A stretch of DNA of 64,000 nucleotides, from the NCBI RefSeq assembly GCF_029948125.1, contig NZ_JASAMB010000012.1, positions 62,001 through 126,000 of the forward strand, given 5' to 3'. A program made the translations under genes and the position numbers. The notes beneath the pieces are model-generated. The model was not told where the DNA came from, ran no database searches, and worked only from the letters and a program-made list of their open reading frames with translations. The stretch comes from Catellatospora sp. KI3 (lineage in GTDB: Bacteria; Actinomycetota; Actinomycetes; Mycobacteriales; Micromonosporaceae). Positions 50,590 through 59,884 of this stretch are shown here, piece after piece (within the stretch, counting starts at the first letter, position 1; each line of letters begins with the position of its first letter).

Positions 50590-51870
50590 ATGAGAATACG
50601 CGGCCTGCTCGCCGCCGCCACCGCCGGTCTGCTGACGCTCGGTCTGGCCGCCTGCGGCGCGGACGAGCCCGAGGCGTCGACCGGCCCGGTCTCGCTGCGG
50701 ATGACGGTGTGGACCTCCAACGAGGCGCACCTGAAGCTGTTCAACGAGATCGCCGACGCGTACAAGGCGAAGAACCCCCGGGTCACCGAGGTCAAGTTCG
50801 ATCCGATCCCGTTCGAGAGCTACACCACCACGCTGACCACCCAGATCGCGGGCGGCAACGGCCCGGACCTGGCCTGGGTGCTGGAGAGTTCGGCACCTGA
50901 CTTCGTCGGCTCCGGCGCGCTGCTGCCGCTGGACGACACCCTGGCCAAGGCCGACGGCTACGACACCGCCGACCTCAGCCCGGCCGCCACGAACCTGTGG
51001 AAGAACGACGGCAAGCTGTACGCGTACCCGTTCAGCACCTCGCCGTTCGGGGTGTTCGTCAACAACGACCTGCTCACCGCCGCCGGTCAGCCCACCCCCG
51101 CGCAGCTGATCGCCAAGAACGAGTGGACCTGGGACAAGGCGGTCGCCACCGCCTCGGCCTCGCACGCCAAGAACGGCAAGGGCGGCCTGGTCGTCCGCGA
51201 CTTCGACTACAAGACCTGGGACAACCTGGCCACCGTGTGGACCGGCTGGGGCGCGCAGGCCTGGAGCGCCGACGGCAGGACCTGCGGCTTCGACCAGCAG
51301 CCGATGGTCGACGCGATGACGTTCCTGCACAAGGCGATCTTCACCGACCAGGCTCTGCCCGGACCCGGCACGACCGCAGACTTCTTCGCCGGTGACGCCG
51401 CGATGACCATCACCCAGATCTCGCGGGCCTCGCTGCTCAAGGACGCGAAGTTCGGCTGGGACCTGGTGCCGCTGCCCAGCGGGCCCAAGGGCGGCTACTC
51501 GGTGATCGGGCAGGCCGGTCTCGGGGCGCTGCGCAAGGGCAAGAGCCCGGACGTGGCCGCGGACTTCCTGGCCTTCTTCACCAACCCGGAGAACTCGGCG
51601 AAGCTCGCGGCGTACTTCCCGCCGCCGCGCACCTCGCTGCTGACCGCCGACACCCTGGCCAAGACCAACCCGCTGCTCAAGCCCGAGCAGCTGCAGTCGG
51701 TGGTGATCAACGGCATCAGTACCGGGGTGGTCAAACCCAGCCATAGCGGCCAGGCCGAGATCGCCCAGGCGGTCCGGTCGGCGCTCGACCCGCTGTGGAA
51801 GGCCGACGCCGACGTCAAGACCGTGCTCGGCGGCGTCTGCACCGCGATCAACCCCCTGCTGAGCAAGTGA
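50590..51870 (+). CDS. Sugar ABC transporter substrate-binding lipoprotein (family 1)
   Basis: A 426-residue SBP_bac_1 lipoprotein with lipobox LAAC (Cys22). Family motifs are FNEIADAYKAKNPRVTEVKF, ITTQIAGGNGPDLAWV-like (TLTTQIAGGNGPDLAWV) and WDLVPLPSGPKGGYSVIG. ATG 50590 is chosen over the ATG at 50560 because GGAG lies upstream and the signal peptide begins there. It binds an oligosaccharide outside the cell for the two permeases encoded next. No ATPase gene is present, so a shared MsiK-type ATPase encoded elsewhere is expected. Confidence 0.93.
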   Translation: MRIRGLLAAATAGLLTLGLAACGADEPEASTGPVSLRMTVWTSNEAHLKLFNEIADAYKAKNPRVTEVKFDPIPFESYTTTLTTQIAGGNGPDLAWVLESSAPDFVGSGALLPLDDTLAKADGYDTADLSPAATNLWKNDGKLYAYPFSTSPFGVFVNNDLLTAAGQPTPAQLIAKNEWTWDKAVATASASHAKNGKGGLVVRDFDYKTWDNLATVWTGWGAQAWSADGRTCGFDQQPMVDAMTFLHKAIFTDQALPGPGTTADFFAGDAAMTITQISRASLLKDAKFGWDLVPLPSGPKGGYSVIGQAGLGALRKGKSPDVAADFLAFFTNPENSAKLAAYFPPPRTSLLTADTLAKTNPLLKPEQLQSVVINGISTGVVKPSHSGQAEIAQAVRSALDPLWKADADVKTVLGGVCTAINPLLSK

Positions 51871-52760
51871 AACGACCGTTCTGGACCGGTAGCCGGCGCG
51901 ACCACCTCGCCGGCTACCTGTTCATCGCCCCCCAGCTCATCGGGTCGGTGCTGTTCGTCTTCACCCCGCTGGCGCTGACCGCCTGGTACAGCCTGCACGA
52001 GTGGAACGTGCTCGCCGACACCTTCACCTTCACCGGCACCGACAACTACCAGGCCCTGCTGGACGACCCGCGTCTGGGCGACGTGCTGGCCGCGACCGGC
52101 CTGTTCTCGGTCGGCCTGGTGGTGCTGAACCTGACCCTGGCGCTGCTGCTGGCGGTGCTGCTCAACCAGCGGCTGCGCGGCACGACGTTCTTCCGCACCG
52201 TGTTCTTCTCCCCCGTCGTGGTCAGCCTGGTCGCCTGGACCATCGTGTGGGGCTTCCTGCTCCAGGACGACGGCGGCGTCAACGGCCTGCTCAAGGCCGT
52301 CGGCGTCGACGGTCCGAACTGGCTGCGCGAGGGCGGCACCGCGATGGTGTCGGTGATCGTGGTGCAGGTGGTCAAGAACGTCGGCCTGAACATGGTGCTG
52401 TTCCTGGCGGCGCTGCAGGGCGTGCCCGGCAGCCTGTACGAGGCGGCCACCGTCGACGGCGCCAGCCGGTGGCGGCAGTTCCGCAGCGTGACCGTGCCGA
52501 TGATCAGTCCGACCATCCTGCTCACCTCGATCATCACGGTGGTCGGGTCGCTGCAGGTGTTCGCGCAGATCGCGGTGCTCACCCAGGGCGGCCCGGGGAC
52601 CTCCACCACGGTGCTCGTCTACTACCTGTACCAGCAGGCGTTCCAGTTCCATCACTTCGGCTACGGCGCGACGCTGTCGGTGCTGCTGTTCGCGATCGTG
52701 CTGCTGCTGACCGTCGCGCAGTGGCGCATGCGCAGGAAGTGGGTCTTCCATGAGTCGTAG
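51867..52760 (+). CDS. Sugar ABC transporter permease (MalF/UgpA type)
   Basis: A 297-residue permease with six membrane helices. The first helix is GYLFIAPQLIGSVLFVFTPLAL, and the EAA loop is LYEAATVDGASRWRQFRSVTVPMISP. The GTG start overlaps the binding-protein stop (GTGA), and the 3' end overlaps the next permease by 11 nt. Confidence 0.93.
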   Translation: MKRPFWTGSRRDHLAGYLFIAPQLIGSVLFVFTPLALTAWYSLHEWNVLADTFTFTGTDNYQALLDDPRLGDVLAATGLFSVGLVVLNLTLALLLAVLLNQRLRGTTFFRTVFFSPVVVSLVAWTIVWGFLLQDDGGVNGLLKAVGVDGPNWLREGGTAMVSVIVVQVVKNVGLNMVLFLAALQGVPGSLYEAATVDGASRWRQFRSVTVPMISPTILLTSIITVVGSLQVFAQIAVLTQGGPGTSTTVLVYYLYQQAFQFHHFGYGATLSVLLFAIVLLLTVAQWRMRRKWVFHES

Positions 52761-53580
52761 GGCCAAGACCGCCGTCTACGGCGTGCTGTGCCTGCTGGCG
52801 CTGCCGTTCCTGTTCCCGACCTGGTGGATGCTGACCTCGTCGGTCAAGCCGGTGAACGAGGTCTTCGCGTTCCCGCCGACGCTGTGGCCCGACACGTTCA
52901 GCCTCGACGCCTACCGGGAGGCGTTCACGCTGCAGCCGTTCGCCCGGCAGTACTTCAACAGCATGTACATCGCGGCGCTGGTCACGGTCGGCACGCTGGC
53001 GGTGTCGGCCATGGCCGGGTACGCGTTCGCCCGCATCCGGTTCCGGGGCGCGAACGTGCTGTTCCTGGTGGTGCTGACGGGGCTGCTCATCCCGAGCGAG
53101 GTCACCATCGTGCCGCTGTTCCAGATGTTCCACGGCTGGGGCATGGTCGACACGCACTGGCCGCTGATCCTGGTGCCGGTCCTGGGCGCACCCAGCGTGC
53201 TGGCCACGTTCATCATGCGCCAGTTCTTCCTGGCCCTGCCGTACGAGCTGGAGGAGGCGGGCCGGGTGGACGGGCTGGGCCGGTTCGCGCTGTTCCGCCG
53301 GATCGCGCTGCCGCTGGCCCGCCCGGCGCTGGGCGCGGTGGCGATCTTCACGTTCCTGCACAGCTGGAACCTGTACCTCGAACCGATCGTGTTCCTGTCC
53401 TCGGCCGAGAAGTTCACGCTGCCGCAGGCGCTGACGCAGTTCGTCGACGCCTACGGCGGCCCGATGTGGGACGTGCAGCTGTCGGCGGCGTCGATGACCG
53501 CGCTGCCGGTGCTGGCCGTGTTCGTCATCGCGCAGCGGCAGTTCATCGAGGGCCTGGCCCACACGGGCGTGAAGGGCTGA
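52750..53580 (+). CDS. Sugar ABC transporter permease (MalG/UgpE type)
   Basis: A 276-residue permease with six helices (first: VYGVLCLLALPFLFPTWWML), NSMYIAALVTVGTLAVSAMAGYAFARIRF and the EAA loop LEEAGRVDGLGRFALFRRIALPLARP. It ends RQFIEGLAHTGVKG, the usual MalG-like terminus. It starts inside the upstream permease gene with AGGAAG upstream and forms the pore with it. Confidence 0.93.
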   Translation: MSRRAKTAVYGVLCLLALPFLFPTWWMLTSSVKPVNEVFAFPPTLWPDTFSLDAYREAFTLQPFARQYFNSMYIAALVTVGTLAVSAMAGYAFARIRFRGANVLFLVVLTGLLIPSEVTIVPLFQMFHGWGMVDTHWPLILVPVLGAPSVLATFIMRQFFLALPYELEEAGRVDGLGRFALFRRIALPLARPALGAVAIFTFLHSWNLYLEPIVFLSSAEKFTLPQALTQFVDAYGGPMWDVQLSAASMTALPVLAVFVIAQRQFIEGLAHTGVKG

Positions 53581-53584
53581 CCCG

Positions 53585-54541
53585 GTGCCGATCACCGAAC
53601 GGGACCCCGAGGCCTACCGCAGCACCCTGCGGGCGCCGGACGACTTCGACGAGTTCTGGGCGCGGACGCTGGCCGAGGCGGCGTCGCGGCCGCTGGACGC
53701 GGTGTTCGCCCCGGCGTGGCGGCGGACCGTCGAGGTGTACGACGCCACCTTCGCCGGGTTCGGCGGCGACCCGGTCAAGGCGTGGCTGGCCGTGCCCGCC
53801 GGTGCGACCGGGCCGCTGCCGTGCGTGGTGGAGTTCCCGGGCTACGGCGGCGGGCGAGGGCTGGCCCACCAGTGCCTGCTCTACGCCGCCGCCGGGTACG
53901 CGCACCTGTTCATGGACGTACGCGGCCAGGGCAGCGGCTGGCGGCACGGCCATACCCCCGATCCGGCCGGGGCGGACCCGCACTTCCCCGGCTTCCTCAC
54001 CCGCGGCGTGCTCGACCCGCGCACGTACTACTACCGGCGGGTCATCACCGACGCGGTCCGGGCCGTGGCCGCCGCCCGGACCCACCCGCTGGTCGACCCC
54101 GATCGGGTCGCCGTCACGGGCGAGAGCCAGGGCGGCGGCCTGGCCCTTGCCGTCGCCGCGCTGGTGCCCGGCCTGGTCGCGGCCGCACCGGACGTCCCGT
54201 TCCTGTGCGACATGCGCCGTGGCGCGCAGCTGGCCACGGCCGGGCCCTACCCAGAGCTGGCCGGCTACCTCGGGGTTCACCGCGACAGCGAGCGGCAGGT
54301 CTTCCATACGCTCTCCTACTTCGACGGAGTGCTGTTCGCCGCGCGGGCCCCGGTCCCGGCGCTGTTCAGCGTGGCGCACATGGACGCCAGCTGCCCGCCG
54401 TCGACCGTGTACGCCGCCTACCACCGCTACGCCGGGCCCAAGGCCATCGAGGTGTACCCGTTCAACGGGCACCAGGGCGGCGAGGCGGTCCAGGACGCGG
54501 CCCGCCTGGACTTCTTCGACCGCGCGTTCGGGCTGAGGTGA
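53585..54541 (+). CDS. Acetylxylan esterase/cephalosporin-C deacetylase family (AXE1)
   Basis: A 318-residue alpha/beta hydrolase of the CE7/AXE1 family. Ser181 in GESQGGG, Asp267 in VAHMDASCPP and His296 in FNGHQGGE form the triad. FMDVRGQGSGW is the family's RGQ motif and supplies part of the oxyanion hole. There is no signal peptide, so it removes acetyl groups from imported, acetylated oligosaccharides in the cytoplasm. GTG start 4 nt after the permease stop. It implies that the transported glycan is acetylated, for example xylan- or pectin-derived. Confidence 0.92.
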   Translation: MPITERDPEAYRSTLRAPDDFDEFWARTLAEAASRPLDAVFAPAWRRTVEVYDATFAGFGGDPVKAWLAVPAGATGPLPCVVEFPGYGGGRGLAHQCLLYAAAGYAHLFMDVRGQGSGWRHGHTPDPAGADPHFPGFLTRGVLDPRTYYYRRVITDAVRAVAAARTHPLVDPDRVAVTGESQGGGLALAVAALVPGLVAAAPDVPFLCDMRRGAQLATAGPYPELAGYLGVHRDSERQVFHTLSYFDGVLFAARAPVPALFSVAHMDASCPPSTVYAAYHRYAGPKAIEVYPFNGHQGGEAVQDAARLDFFDRAFGLR

Positions 54542-54543
54542 AC

Positions 54544-54581
54544 GACGGCGGGGGCCCCGGCCCGGCAGGGCCCCCGCCGTC
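54544..54581. terminator. Bidirectional hairpin terminator
   Basis: Perfect 14-bp arms GACGGCGGGGGCCC and complement with a 10-nt loop, between the esterase and the convergent secreted-protein gene. Confidence 0.87.
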
Positions 54582-54587
54582 AGCGGG

Positions 54588-55649
54588 TCACCCCTGCTCG
54601 CGTCCGACGGTGACGTCGTAGCGGACGCCGCCGATGTCGGTCGGCTGCGCACCCGCCTGACCGGGACCGAACTGGGCGACCGTGATCGGGAAGACGCCCG
54701 TGGCCGGCTCGGCGGCGAAGAACGTCAGCAGCACCTGCGGCCGCTCACCCGGGTTGATGGTGATACCGGCGATCCGCGCCTTGGCCAGGTCGAGGATCGC
54801 GATCTTCGTACCGCCGATGCGCTGGATCGCGGTGCCCCGCGCCCCGGCCGCCACCCAGCGCTGGAACAGGTTGGCGCCGAGGTCCACCACGACCTTGCCG
54901 CCGACGGCCGCGAAGTGCCGGTCGGCCCCCTCGCCGAAGACGAGGTCGTTGGCGGTGGGCACGCCGGCCACGTTGCCGATCGCGAACGGCACCGTGGTGC
55001 CGGAGCTGCTGCTGGTGACGACCGGGATCGGGGCCACGTTGTGCCACGAGATGTTGTTGTTGGCCGTCGTGTTGGCCACCGTGTTGGGGCCCTCGAACGT
55101 GAACGGGTCGGTCGGCGACACCCACCGGCTGAGCAGGCAGAAGTGGGCACCCGGGGCCGGGCCGTCATCGGGCACGTTGACCCACGGGATGGTGATCGTG
55201 GTGACGCCCGGCGACGAGGCCACCGCCACCGCGCCGATCTGGGTCCAGTCGGCCGGCCACTGGGCGGCGCCGCCGAGCAGCGTCCAGTAGACGTTCATGA
55301 CGCCGTTGCTGACGCCGCTGCCGTAGGGCCCGGGGTTGTTCAGCGTGATGAAGATGTAGGCGGTGCCGCCGACGGTCAGCGGCTGGTCGGAGGCGCAGCC
55401 GAGCGCCGTCGCGCACACCTTGATGTCGGGGCTGGCCCAGAACGGCAGCGCCGACGGGTTGGGCTCCGTACCGATGTCGCCGACCTGGTCGCGGGTGAAG
55501 GCGTCGGTGCGGGTGCCGGCGGGTGGCGGTGCGTGGTCACCGGCGGCCACGGCGACCCCGGCCGCCGAGACGACCGCCAGGGCGGCCAGGGCGGCGCCCA
55601 GCGCCAGTCGCAGACCGCGTCGACGCGCGGGCCGACTCTCTGTGTTCAT
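54588..55649 (-). CDS. Secreted hypothetical protein, beta-rich
   Basis: A 353-residue exported protein. The signal peptide is basic then hydrophobic (RPARRRGLRLALGAALAALAVVSAAG, cleaved near AVA-AG; written in part). The mature protein is beta-rich with ALPFWASPDIKVCATALGCAS, TAYIFITLNNPGPYGSGVSNG, HFCLLSRWVSPTDPFTFEG and NNNISWHNVAPIPV, resembling proteins annotated only as hypothetical in actinomycetes; cysteines are probably disulfide-bonded. ATG 55649 with GGAGG about 6 nt upstream. It is divergent from the SARP regulator, and the heptamer repeats lie between them, so that regulator may control it. Confidence 0.7.
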   Translation of the reverse strand: MNTESRPARRRGLRLALGAALAALAVVSAAGVAVAAGDHAPPPAGTRTDAFTRDQVGDIGTEPNPSALPFWASPDIKVCATALGCASDQPLTVGGTAYIFITLNNPGPYGSGVSNGVMNVYWTLLGGAAQWPADWTQIGAVAVASSPGVTTITIPWVNVPDDGPAPGAHFCLLSRWVSPTDPFTFEGPNTVANTTANNNISWHNVAPIPVVTSSSSGTTVPFAIGNVAGVPTANDLVFGEGADRHFAAVGGKVVVDLGANLFQRWVAAGARGTAIQRIGGTKIAILDLAKARIAGITINPGERPQVLLTFFAAEPATGVFPITVAQFGPGQAGAQPTDIGGVRYDVTVGREQG

Positions 55650-55715
55650 GGAGATCCTCCTGCCGTGTACTGCGCCGGTGGTCACCAACGCATTGGCAGA
55701 CTCCTATCAACTGGC

Positions 55716-55744
55716 GGCTGTCATCCGGCTGCGAGATGGTTGTC
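55716..55744. promoter_or_regulatory. Three direct heptamer repeats, candidate SARP binding site
   Basis: GGCTGTC-ATCC-GGCTGCG-AGAT-GGTTGTC: three heptamers with 4-bp spacers, an exact 11-bp period. This is the classic layout bound by SARP winged helices. A TATTCT (55764-55769) that could be a -10 for the SARP gene lies 19 bp beyond the last repeat. Confidence 0.6.
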
Positions 55745-55820
55745 GCCTTTGTCGATCACCTCGTATTCTCAGCAAAGAGATCGGTAGTCATGACTGCCTT
55801 GCGTCGCGGAGGAGGCCCAG

Positions 55821-58800
55821 GTGCCACCGACCGGATCAGCTCCCGCCGAGCCGCCGCCGCCCATCCGGCTACTCGGCCCCATCGAGGTGACCGGACCCGC
55901 CGGCCCTGCCGTGTTCACCGGCAACCGCCAGCCCGCCCTGGTGGGGCTGCTGGCACTGGGCGCACCCGACACCGTGTCCCGGACCTGGCTGGTCGACGGC
56001 CTGTGGGGGGAGGAGCCGCCGCGTACGGCCGTGAAGACCCTGCACAGCCACATCGCCCGGCTGCGGCAGGCCCTGGACGAGTGCGGCCTGGTCGACCTGG
56101 TGCACACCAACGACTCCGGCTACCAGCTCGCCATCGACCCCGCCGCCGTCGACACGCACCGCTTCGAACGCGAGGTGCGGCTGGCCCGCGAGGAGCTGGC
56201 CGAGGGCGCCGACACGGCGGCCGTGCGCCGGCTGCACCGCGCGCTGGACCTGTGGCGCGGTGACGCCTTCGCCGGCGCCGAGGCGTACGGCTGGGCCGCG
56301 GGGGAACTGGTCCGGCTCGGGGAGGTCAGGCTCGCCGCGCTGTGCGACCTGTGGGAGGGCGAGCTGCGCCTCGGGCGGCACACCGCGGCCGTCGGCGAAC
56401 TGCAGCGGCTGCTGGTGCGGTACCCGTTCCACGAGCGCCTGGTCGGACTCGCGCTGATCGCCCTGTACCGGTGCGGCCGGACCACCGACGCGCTCAACCT
56501 GTACCACCTGCTCCGGGTCCACCTCCGCGAGGAGCTGGGCGCCGAACCCGGCTCCGACCTGGCCGTCCTCTACGTGCAGATGCTGCGCCGCGATCCCGTG
56601 CTGGACCACCGCGGACCGCCGCCGGTCCTGGCGTCGGCACCGGCGCCGCTCACCCGGCCCCGCCCCCGCCCCGCCGAGCTGCCCGGCCCGGTCGGGCACT
56701 TCACCGGCCGCCGCGCCGAACTGCGGCAGCTGGACGCGGTGGCCGCCGACCCCGCCGTCCGGGTGGTGGTCATCTCCGGCGCGGCCGGCATGGGCAAGAC
56801 CGCCCTGGCCGTGCAGTGGGGCCACCGGGCCGCCGCCGACTTCCCCGACGGGCAGGTCTACCTGGACCTGCGCGGCCACGACCCGGCGATCGCGGTGCCC
56901 GCGGCCGAGGCCCTGGCCCACGTCCTGGCCAGCCTCGACCAGCCCGACCGCGGCGGCCCCGCCGACGGCCTCGACCGCGTCGGCCTCTACCGCTCCCTGA
57001 CCCGCGACCGGCGGATGCTGATCCTGGCCGACAACGCCGGCACCGTCGCGCAGATCCTGCCGCTGGTCCCGGCCAACACCACCACGCTGCTGGTGGTGAC
57101 CTCCCGGCACCGGCTGACCGCGCTGAAGACCCATCACGCCGTCAAAGTCGTCGACCTCGACGCGCTGCGCCCCGACGAGGCGCTGGACCTGCTCGACACC
57201 GTGCTGGGCTCGCACCGGCTGGCCCGCGAGCCCGACAGCGCCGCCCGGCTGGTCGAGCTGTGCGACCGCATGCCGCTGGCCCTGCAGATCGCGGCCGCCA
57301 AGCTGTCCTCCCGGCCGATGCGCGACATCGCCGACCTGACCGACGAGCTGACCACGGGCGAGCGCCTGGACGAGCTGTCGGTCGAGGGCGACTCCCGCAA
57401 CCTGCGCACGGTCTTCGCGACCACGTACGAGGTGCTGGAGCCGGTCACCGCCCGGGTGTTCCGCGCGCTGGGCCTGCACCCGGGCGCCACCTTCGGCCCG
57501 CACCTGGCCGCCGCCGCGGCCGACGTCGCACCCGCCGCGGCCCGGCGCGCACTGGACGAACTGGCCGCCGTGCACCTGGTCACCGAGGTCGCCAACGGCC
57601 GCTACCGCTTCCACGACCTGATCCGCCTGTACGCGCGCGAATGCGCCCACCGCGGCGAGCCCGAGCAGGCCCAGGCCGGCATCGTCGCCCGGATCCTCGA
57701 CTGGTACCTGGCCGTCACCGACGCCGCCAACAAGATCGTCGACCGGGGCCGGGACCGGGTCCGCGTCGCCATCGACCACCCGCCGGCGACGCTGCCGTTC
57801 CGGGCCGAGGCCGACCAGGCGCTGTCGTTCCTCGACGGCGAGCGCGACAACCTGCTGCCGGTCATGACCTGCGCCATGGACCACGGCCGCCCCGGCACGG
57901 CATGGCAGATGACCTACCTGGTCACCGGCTTCTTCGACTCCCGCGGCCACTGGACCCAGCGCATCCAGCTCTGCCGCCTGGGCCTGGCCGCCGCCCGCGC
58001 CGCCGGGGACCCGGTGGCCGAGGGCCTGATGGGCAGCGGGCTGGGCGTGGCTTACCTGACGACCCGCAACTTCGACGACGCGCTGACCACCCTGACCCAG
58101 GCCCTGGAGGTGCTGCAGACCCAGGGCGACAAGCGGGGCGAGGCGCACGTGCGCAACAACATCGCGGTCACCCTGGCCAGCGCCCGGCGCTTCCCCGAGG
58201 CCGTCGACGCCTACGGCCAGGCGCTGGCCCTGCACCTGGCCGAGGGCAACCGGCTGGGCGTCGCGCTGACCCTGAGCAACCTCGGCGACGCCTACGTCCG
58301 CATGGGCCGGGCCGACCTGGCCCTGGACCACCTCAGCCGGGCGCTGGCCGCCAGCCGCGAGATCGGCAACGCGCGGCTGGAGGCCGCCGCGCTGGGCGGG
58401 CTCGGCCAGGCCCACCGCGACCTGGGCGAATGGGACCTGGCCACGGCCCGGTTCCATGACGCCCTGGTGCTGCGGCGCCAGACCGGCGACCGCCGCTACG
58501 AGGCCGAGACGCTGAACAACCTGGGCCTGACCGAGTACGCCCGGCAGCGGTTCACCTCGGCCACCGAGCACTTCCGCCAGGCCCTCACCCTCAGCCGGCA
58601 GCAGGCCGACCCGCACCAGGAGGCCATCGCGCTGGCCCACCTGGGCCGCATCGACCTCGCCGTGGGCGACGCCGCGGCGGCCGGCGAGCACCTCAGCCGG
58701 GCCCTGGCCGTCCGGGAACTGGCCCCCGACCCGTACGAATCCGATGCGATCCGCGCGGACCTGGACCGGCTCGCCGCCCGGACCGGCGGCTCGCCCCCGC

Positions 58801-58838
58801 GACAGCCCGGCGGGGGCGGCACCGGCCCGCCGCCGTGA
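55821..58838 (+). CDS. AfsR/SARP-family STAND regulator (full length)
   Basis: A 1,005-residue regulator. Domains in order: OmpR-like winged helix (about 15-100, with RTWLVDGLWGEEPPRTAVKTLHSHIARLR-type sequence), BTAD (about 108-255), a Pro-rich linker, NB-ARC ATPase with Walker A GAAGMGKTALA (about 319-329), LILADNAG, VVTSRH and CDRMPLALQIAA, a winged-helix-like RFHDLIRLYA segment, and TPR repeats (about 650-960). It binds direct repeats as an ATP-controlled activator and often governs secondary metabolism or secreted proteins. GTG start with GGAGGAGGCC upstream. The gene at 1-1853 is a close paralog. The divergent neighbour encodes a secreted protein; no biosynthetic gene cluster is visible. 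Confidence 0.93.
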   Translation: MPPTGSAPAEPPPPIRLLGPIEVTGPAGPAVFTGNRQPALVGLLALGAPDTVSRTWLVDGLWGEEPPRTAVKTLHSHIARLRQALDECGLVDLVHTNDSGYQLAIDPAAVDTHRFEREVRLAREELAEGADTAAVRRLHRALDLWRGDAFAGAEAYGWAAGELVRLGEVRLAALCDLWEGELRLGRHTAAVGELQRLLVRYPFHERLVGLALIALYRCGRTTDALNLYHLLRVHLREELGAEPGSDLAVLYVQMLRRDPVLDHRGPPPVLASAPAPLTRPRPRPAELPGPVGHFTGRRAELRQLDAVAADPAVRVVVISGAAGMGKTALAVQWGHRAAADFPDGQVYLDLRGHDPAIAVPAAEALAHVLASLDQPDRGGPADGLDRVGLYRSLTRDRRMLILADNAGTVAQILPLVPANTTTLLVVTSRHRLTALKTHHAVKVVDLDALRPDEALDLLDTVLGSHRLAREPDSAARLVELCDRMPLALQIAAAKLSSRPMRDIADLTDELTTGERLDELSVEGDSRNLRTVFATTYEVLEPVTARVFRALGLHPGATFGPHLAAAAADVAPAAARRALDELAAVHLVTEVANGRYRFHDLIRLYARECAHRGEPEQAQAGIVARILDWYLAVTDAANKIVDRGRDRVRVAIDHPPATLPFRAEADQALSFLDGERDNLLPVMTCAMDHGRPGTAWQMTYLVTGFFDSRGHWTQRIQLCRLGLAAARAAGDPVAEGLMGSGLGVAYLTTRNFDDALTTLTQALEVLQTQGDKRGEAHVRNNIAVTLASARRFPEAVDAYGQALALHLAEGNRLGVALTLSNLGDAYVRMGRADLALDHLSRALAASREIGNARLEAAALGGLGQAHRDLGEWDLATARFHDALVLRRQTGDRRYEAETLNNLGLTEYARQRFTSATEHFRQALTLSRQQADPHQEAIALAHLGRIDLAVGDAAAAGEHLSRALAVRELAPDPYESDAIRADLDRLAARTGGSPPRQPGGGGTGPPP

Positions 58839-58929
58839 CACCGCACCCCGCCGCATGATCGGATCGGTCCGGCGCGATCGGGCGCGGGCAGGGGCCCGTC
58901 GGCCAGGCTGGAGGTCGAAGGGAGGCCGC

Positions 58930-59799
58930 ATGATCTCGGCACTCAACCGGCTCGTCGACCTCGTCGAGCAGCACCTCACCGAGGAGCTGGACCTCGGCGG
59001 GCTGGCCGGGTCGCTCGGCACCACCGAGTACCACCTGCGCCGGATGTTCTCGTCGCTGGCGGGCATGCCGCTGTCGGAGTACATGCGCCGCCGCCGGATG
59101 ACCGTGGCCGCCGCCGACGTGGTCCGCGGGCAGGACGACCTGCTCGGGATCGCGGTCCGGTACGGGTACGGCTCGACCGAGGCGTTCGGCCGCGCGTTCC
59201 GGGCCGTGCACGGCGCCAACCCGGGCGACGTCCGCCGCGACGGCGGCCCCCTTCGGACACAACCGCAGCTCAGGTTCCGCCTGACCGTCGAAGGGAGCAT
59301 CCCCATGGACACCCGCATCGTCGAGCGCCCCGCGTTCCGCCTCATCGGGCACGCAGCCCGGGTGCCGCTGATCCACCACGGCGTCAACCCGCACATCCAG
59401 CAGCACATCGCCGCGCTGCCGGTGGCGGAGCACGCGCGGCTGAAGGCCCTCAGCACCGCCGAGCCCGGCGGCCTGCTGCAGGTCACCGACGGCGTCGATC
59501 CCGACGCGGTCGAGGGCACCGAGCTGACCTACCTGCACGGGGTCGCCGTGGCCGCCGACTCGCCCGCGCCCGGCGACCTCGACGCCATCGAGGTGCCGGC
59601 CGGGCGGTGGGCGGTCTTCCGCACGTCCGGGCCGTACCCGCAGACGCTGCAGACCACCTGGGCCGCCACGGCCACCGAGTGGTTCCCGTCCAACCCGTGG
59701 CGGCTGCGGCCGGGCCCGTCGATCGTCGCGATCCTCGACCGCGCCGCCGATTTCAGCACCGCGACCTGCGAACTGTGGCTGCCCGTCGAAGCGGCCTGA
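58930..59799 (+). CDS. AraC-family regulator with GyrI-like effector domain
   Basis: A 289-residue regulator. The N-terminal double helix-turn-helix (about 1-105) has LDLGGLAGSLGTTEYHLRRMFSSLAGMPLSEYMRRRRM and IAVRYGYGSTEAFGRAFRAVHG. The C-terminal GyrI/SOUL-like small-molecule-binding domain begins MDTRIVERPAFRLIGHAARVP and ends TATCELWLPV. This is the Rob/BltR-like architecture that senses drugs or other hydrophobic ligands. ATG with GGGAGG 5 nt upstream. Adjacent genes do not reveal its target. Confidence 0.9.
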   Translation: MISALNRLVDLVEQHLTEELDLGGLAGSLGTTEYHLRRMFSSLAGMPLSEYMRRRRMTVAAADVVRGQDDLLGIAVRYGYGSTEAFGRAFRAVHGANPGDVRRDGGPLRTQPQLRFRLTVEGSIPMDTRIVERPAFRLIGHAARVPLIHHGVNPHIQQHIAALPVAEHARLKALSTAEPGGLLQVTDGVDPDAVEGTELTYLHGVAVAADSPAPGDLDAIEVPAGRWAVFRTSGPYPQTLQTTWAATATEWFPSNPWRLRPGPSIVAILDRAADFSTATCELWLPVEAA

Positions 59800-59826
59800 G
59801 CACCGCCGCAGCATGACGTGGCGGCC

Positions 59827-59868
59827 CGGTGCCGCGAGGTCCACGGTCACGTGGACCTCGCGGCACCG
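59827..59868. terminator. Bidirectional hairpin terminator, 19-bp stem
   Basis: Perfect arms starting at 59827 (GGTGCCGCGAGGTCCACG core and complement) with a 4-nt loop, between the convergent AraC gene and the small Calx-beta gene. Confidence 0.88.
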
Positions 59869-59884
59869 CGTCCGGTACGCGCCG

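Noticed and set aside
58792-58818. CGCCCCCGC/GCGGGGGCG hairpin at the end of the SARP gene
   Set aside because: It lies inside the coding sequence for the Gly/Pro-rich C-terminus and is probably a by-product of that composition rather than a terminator.
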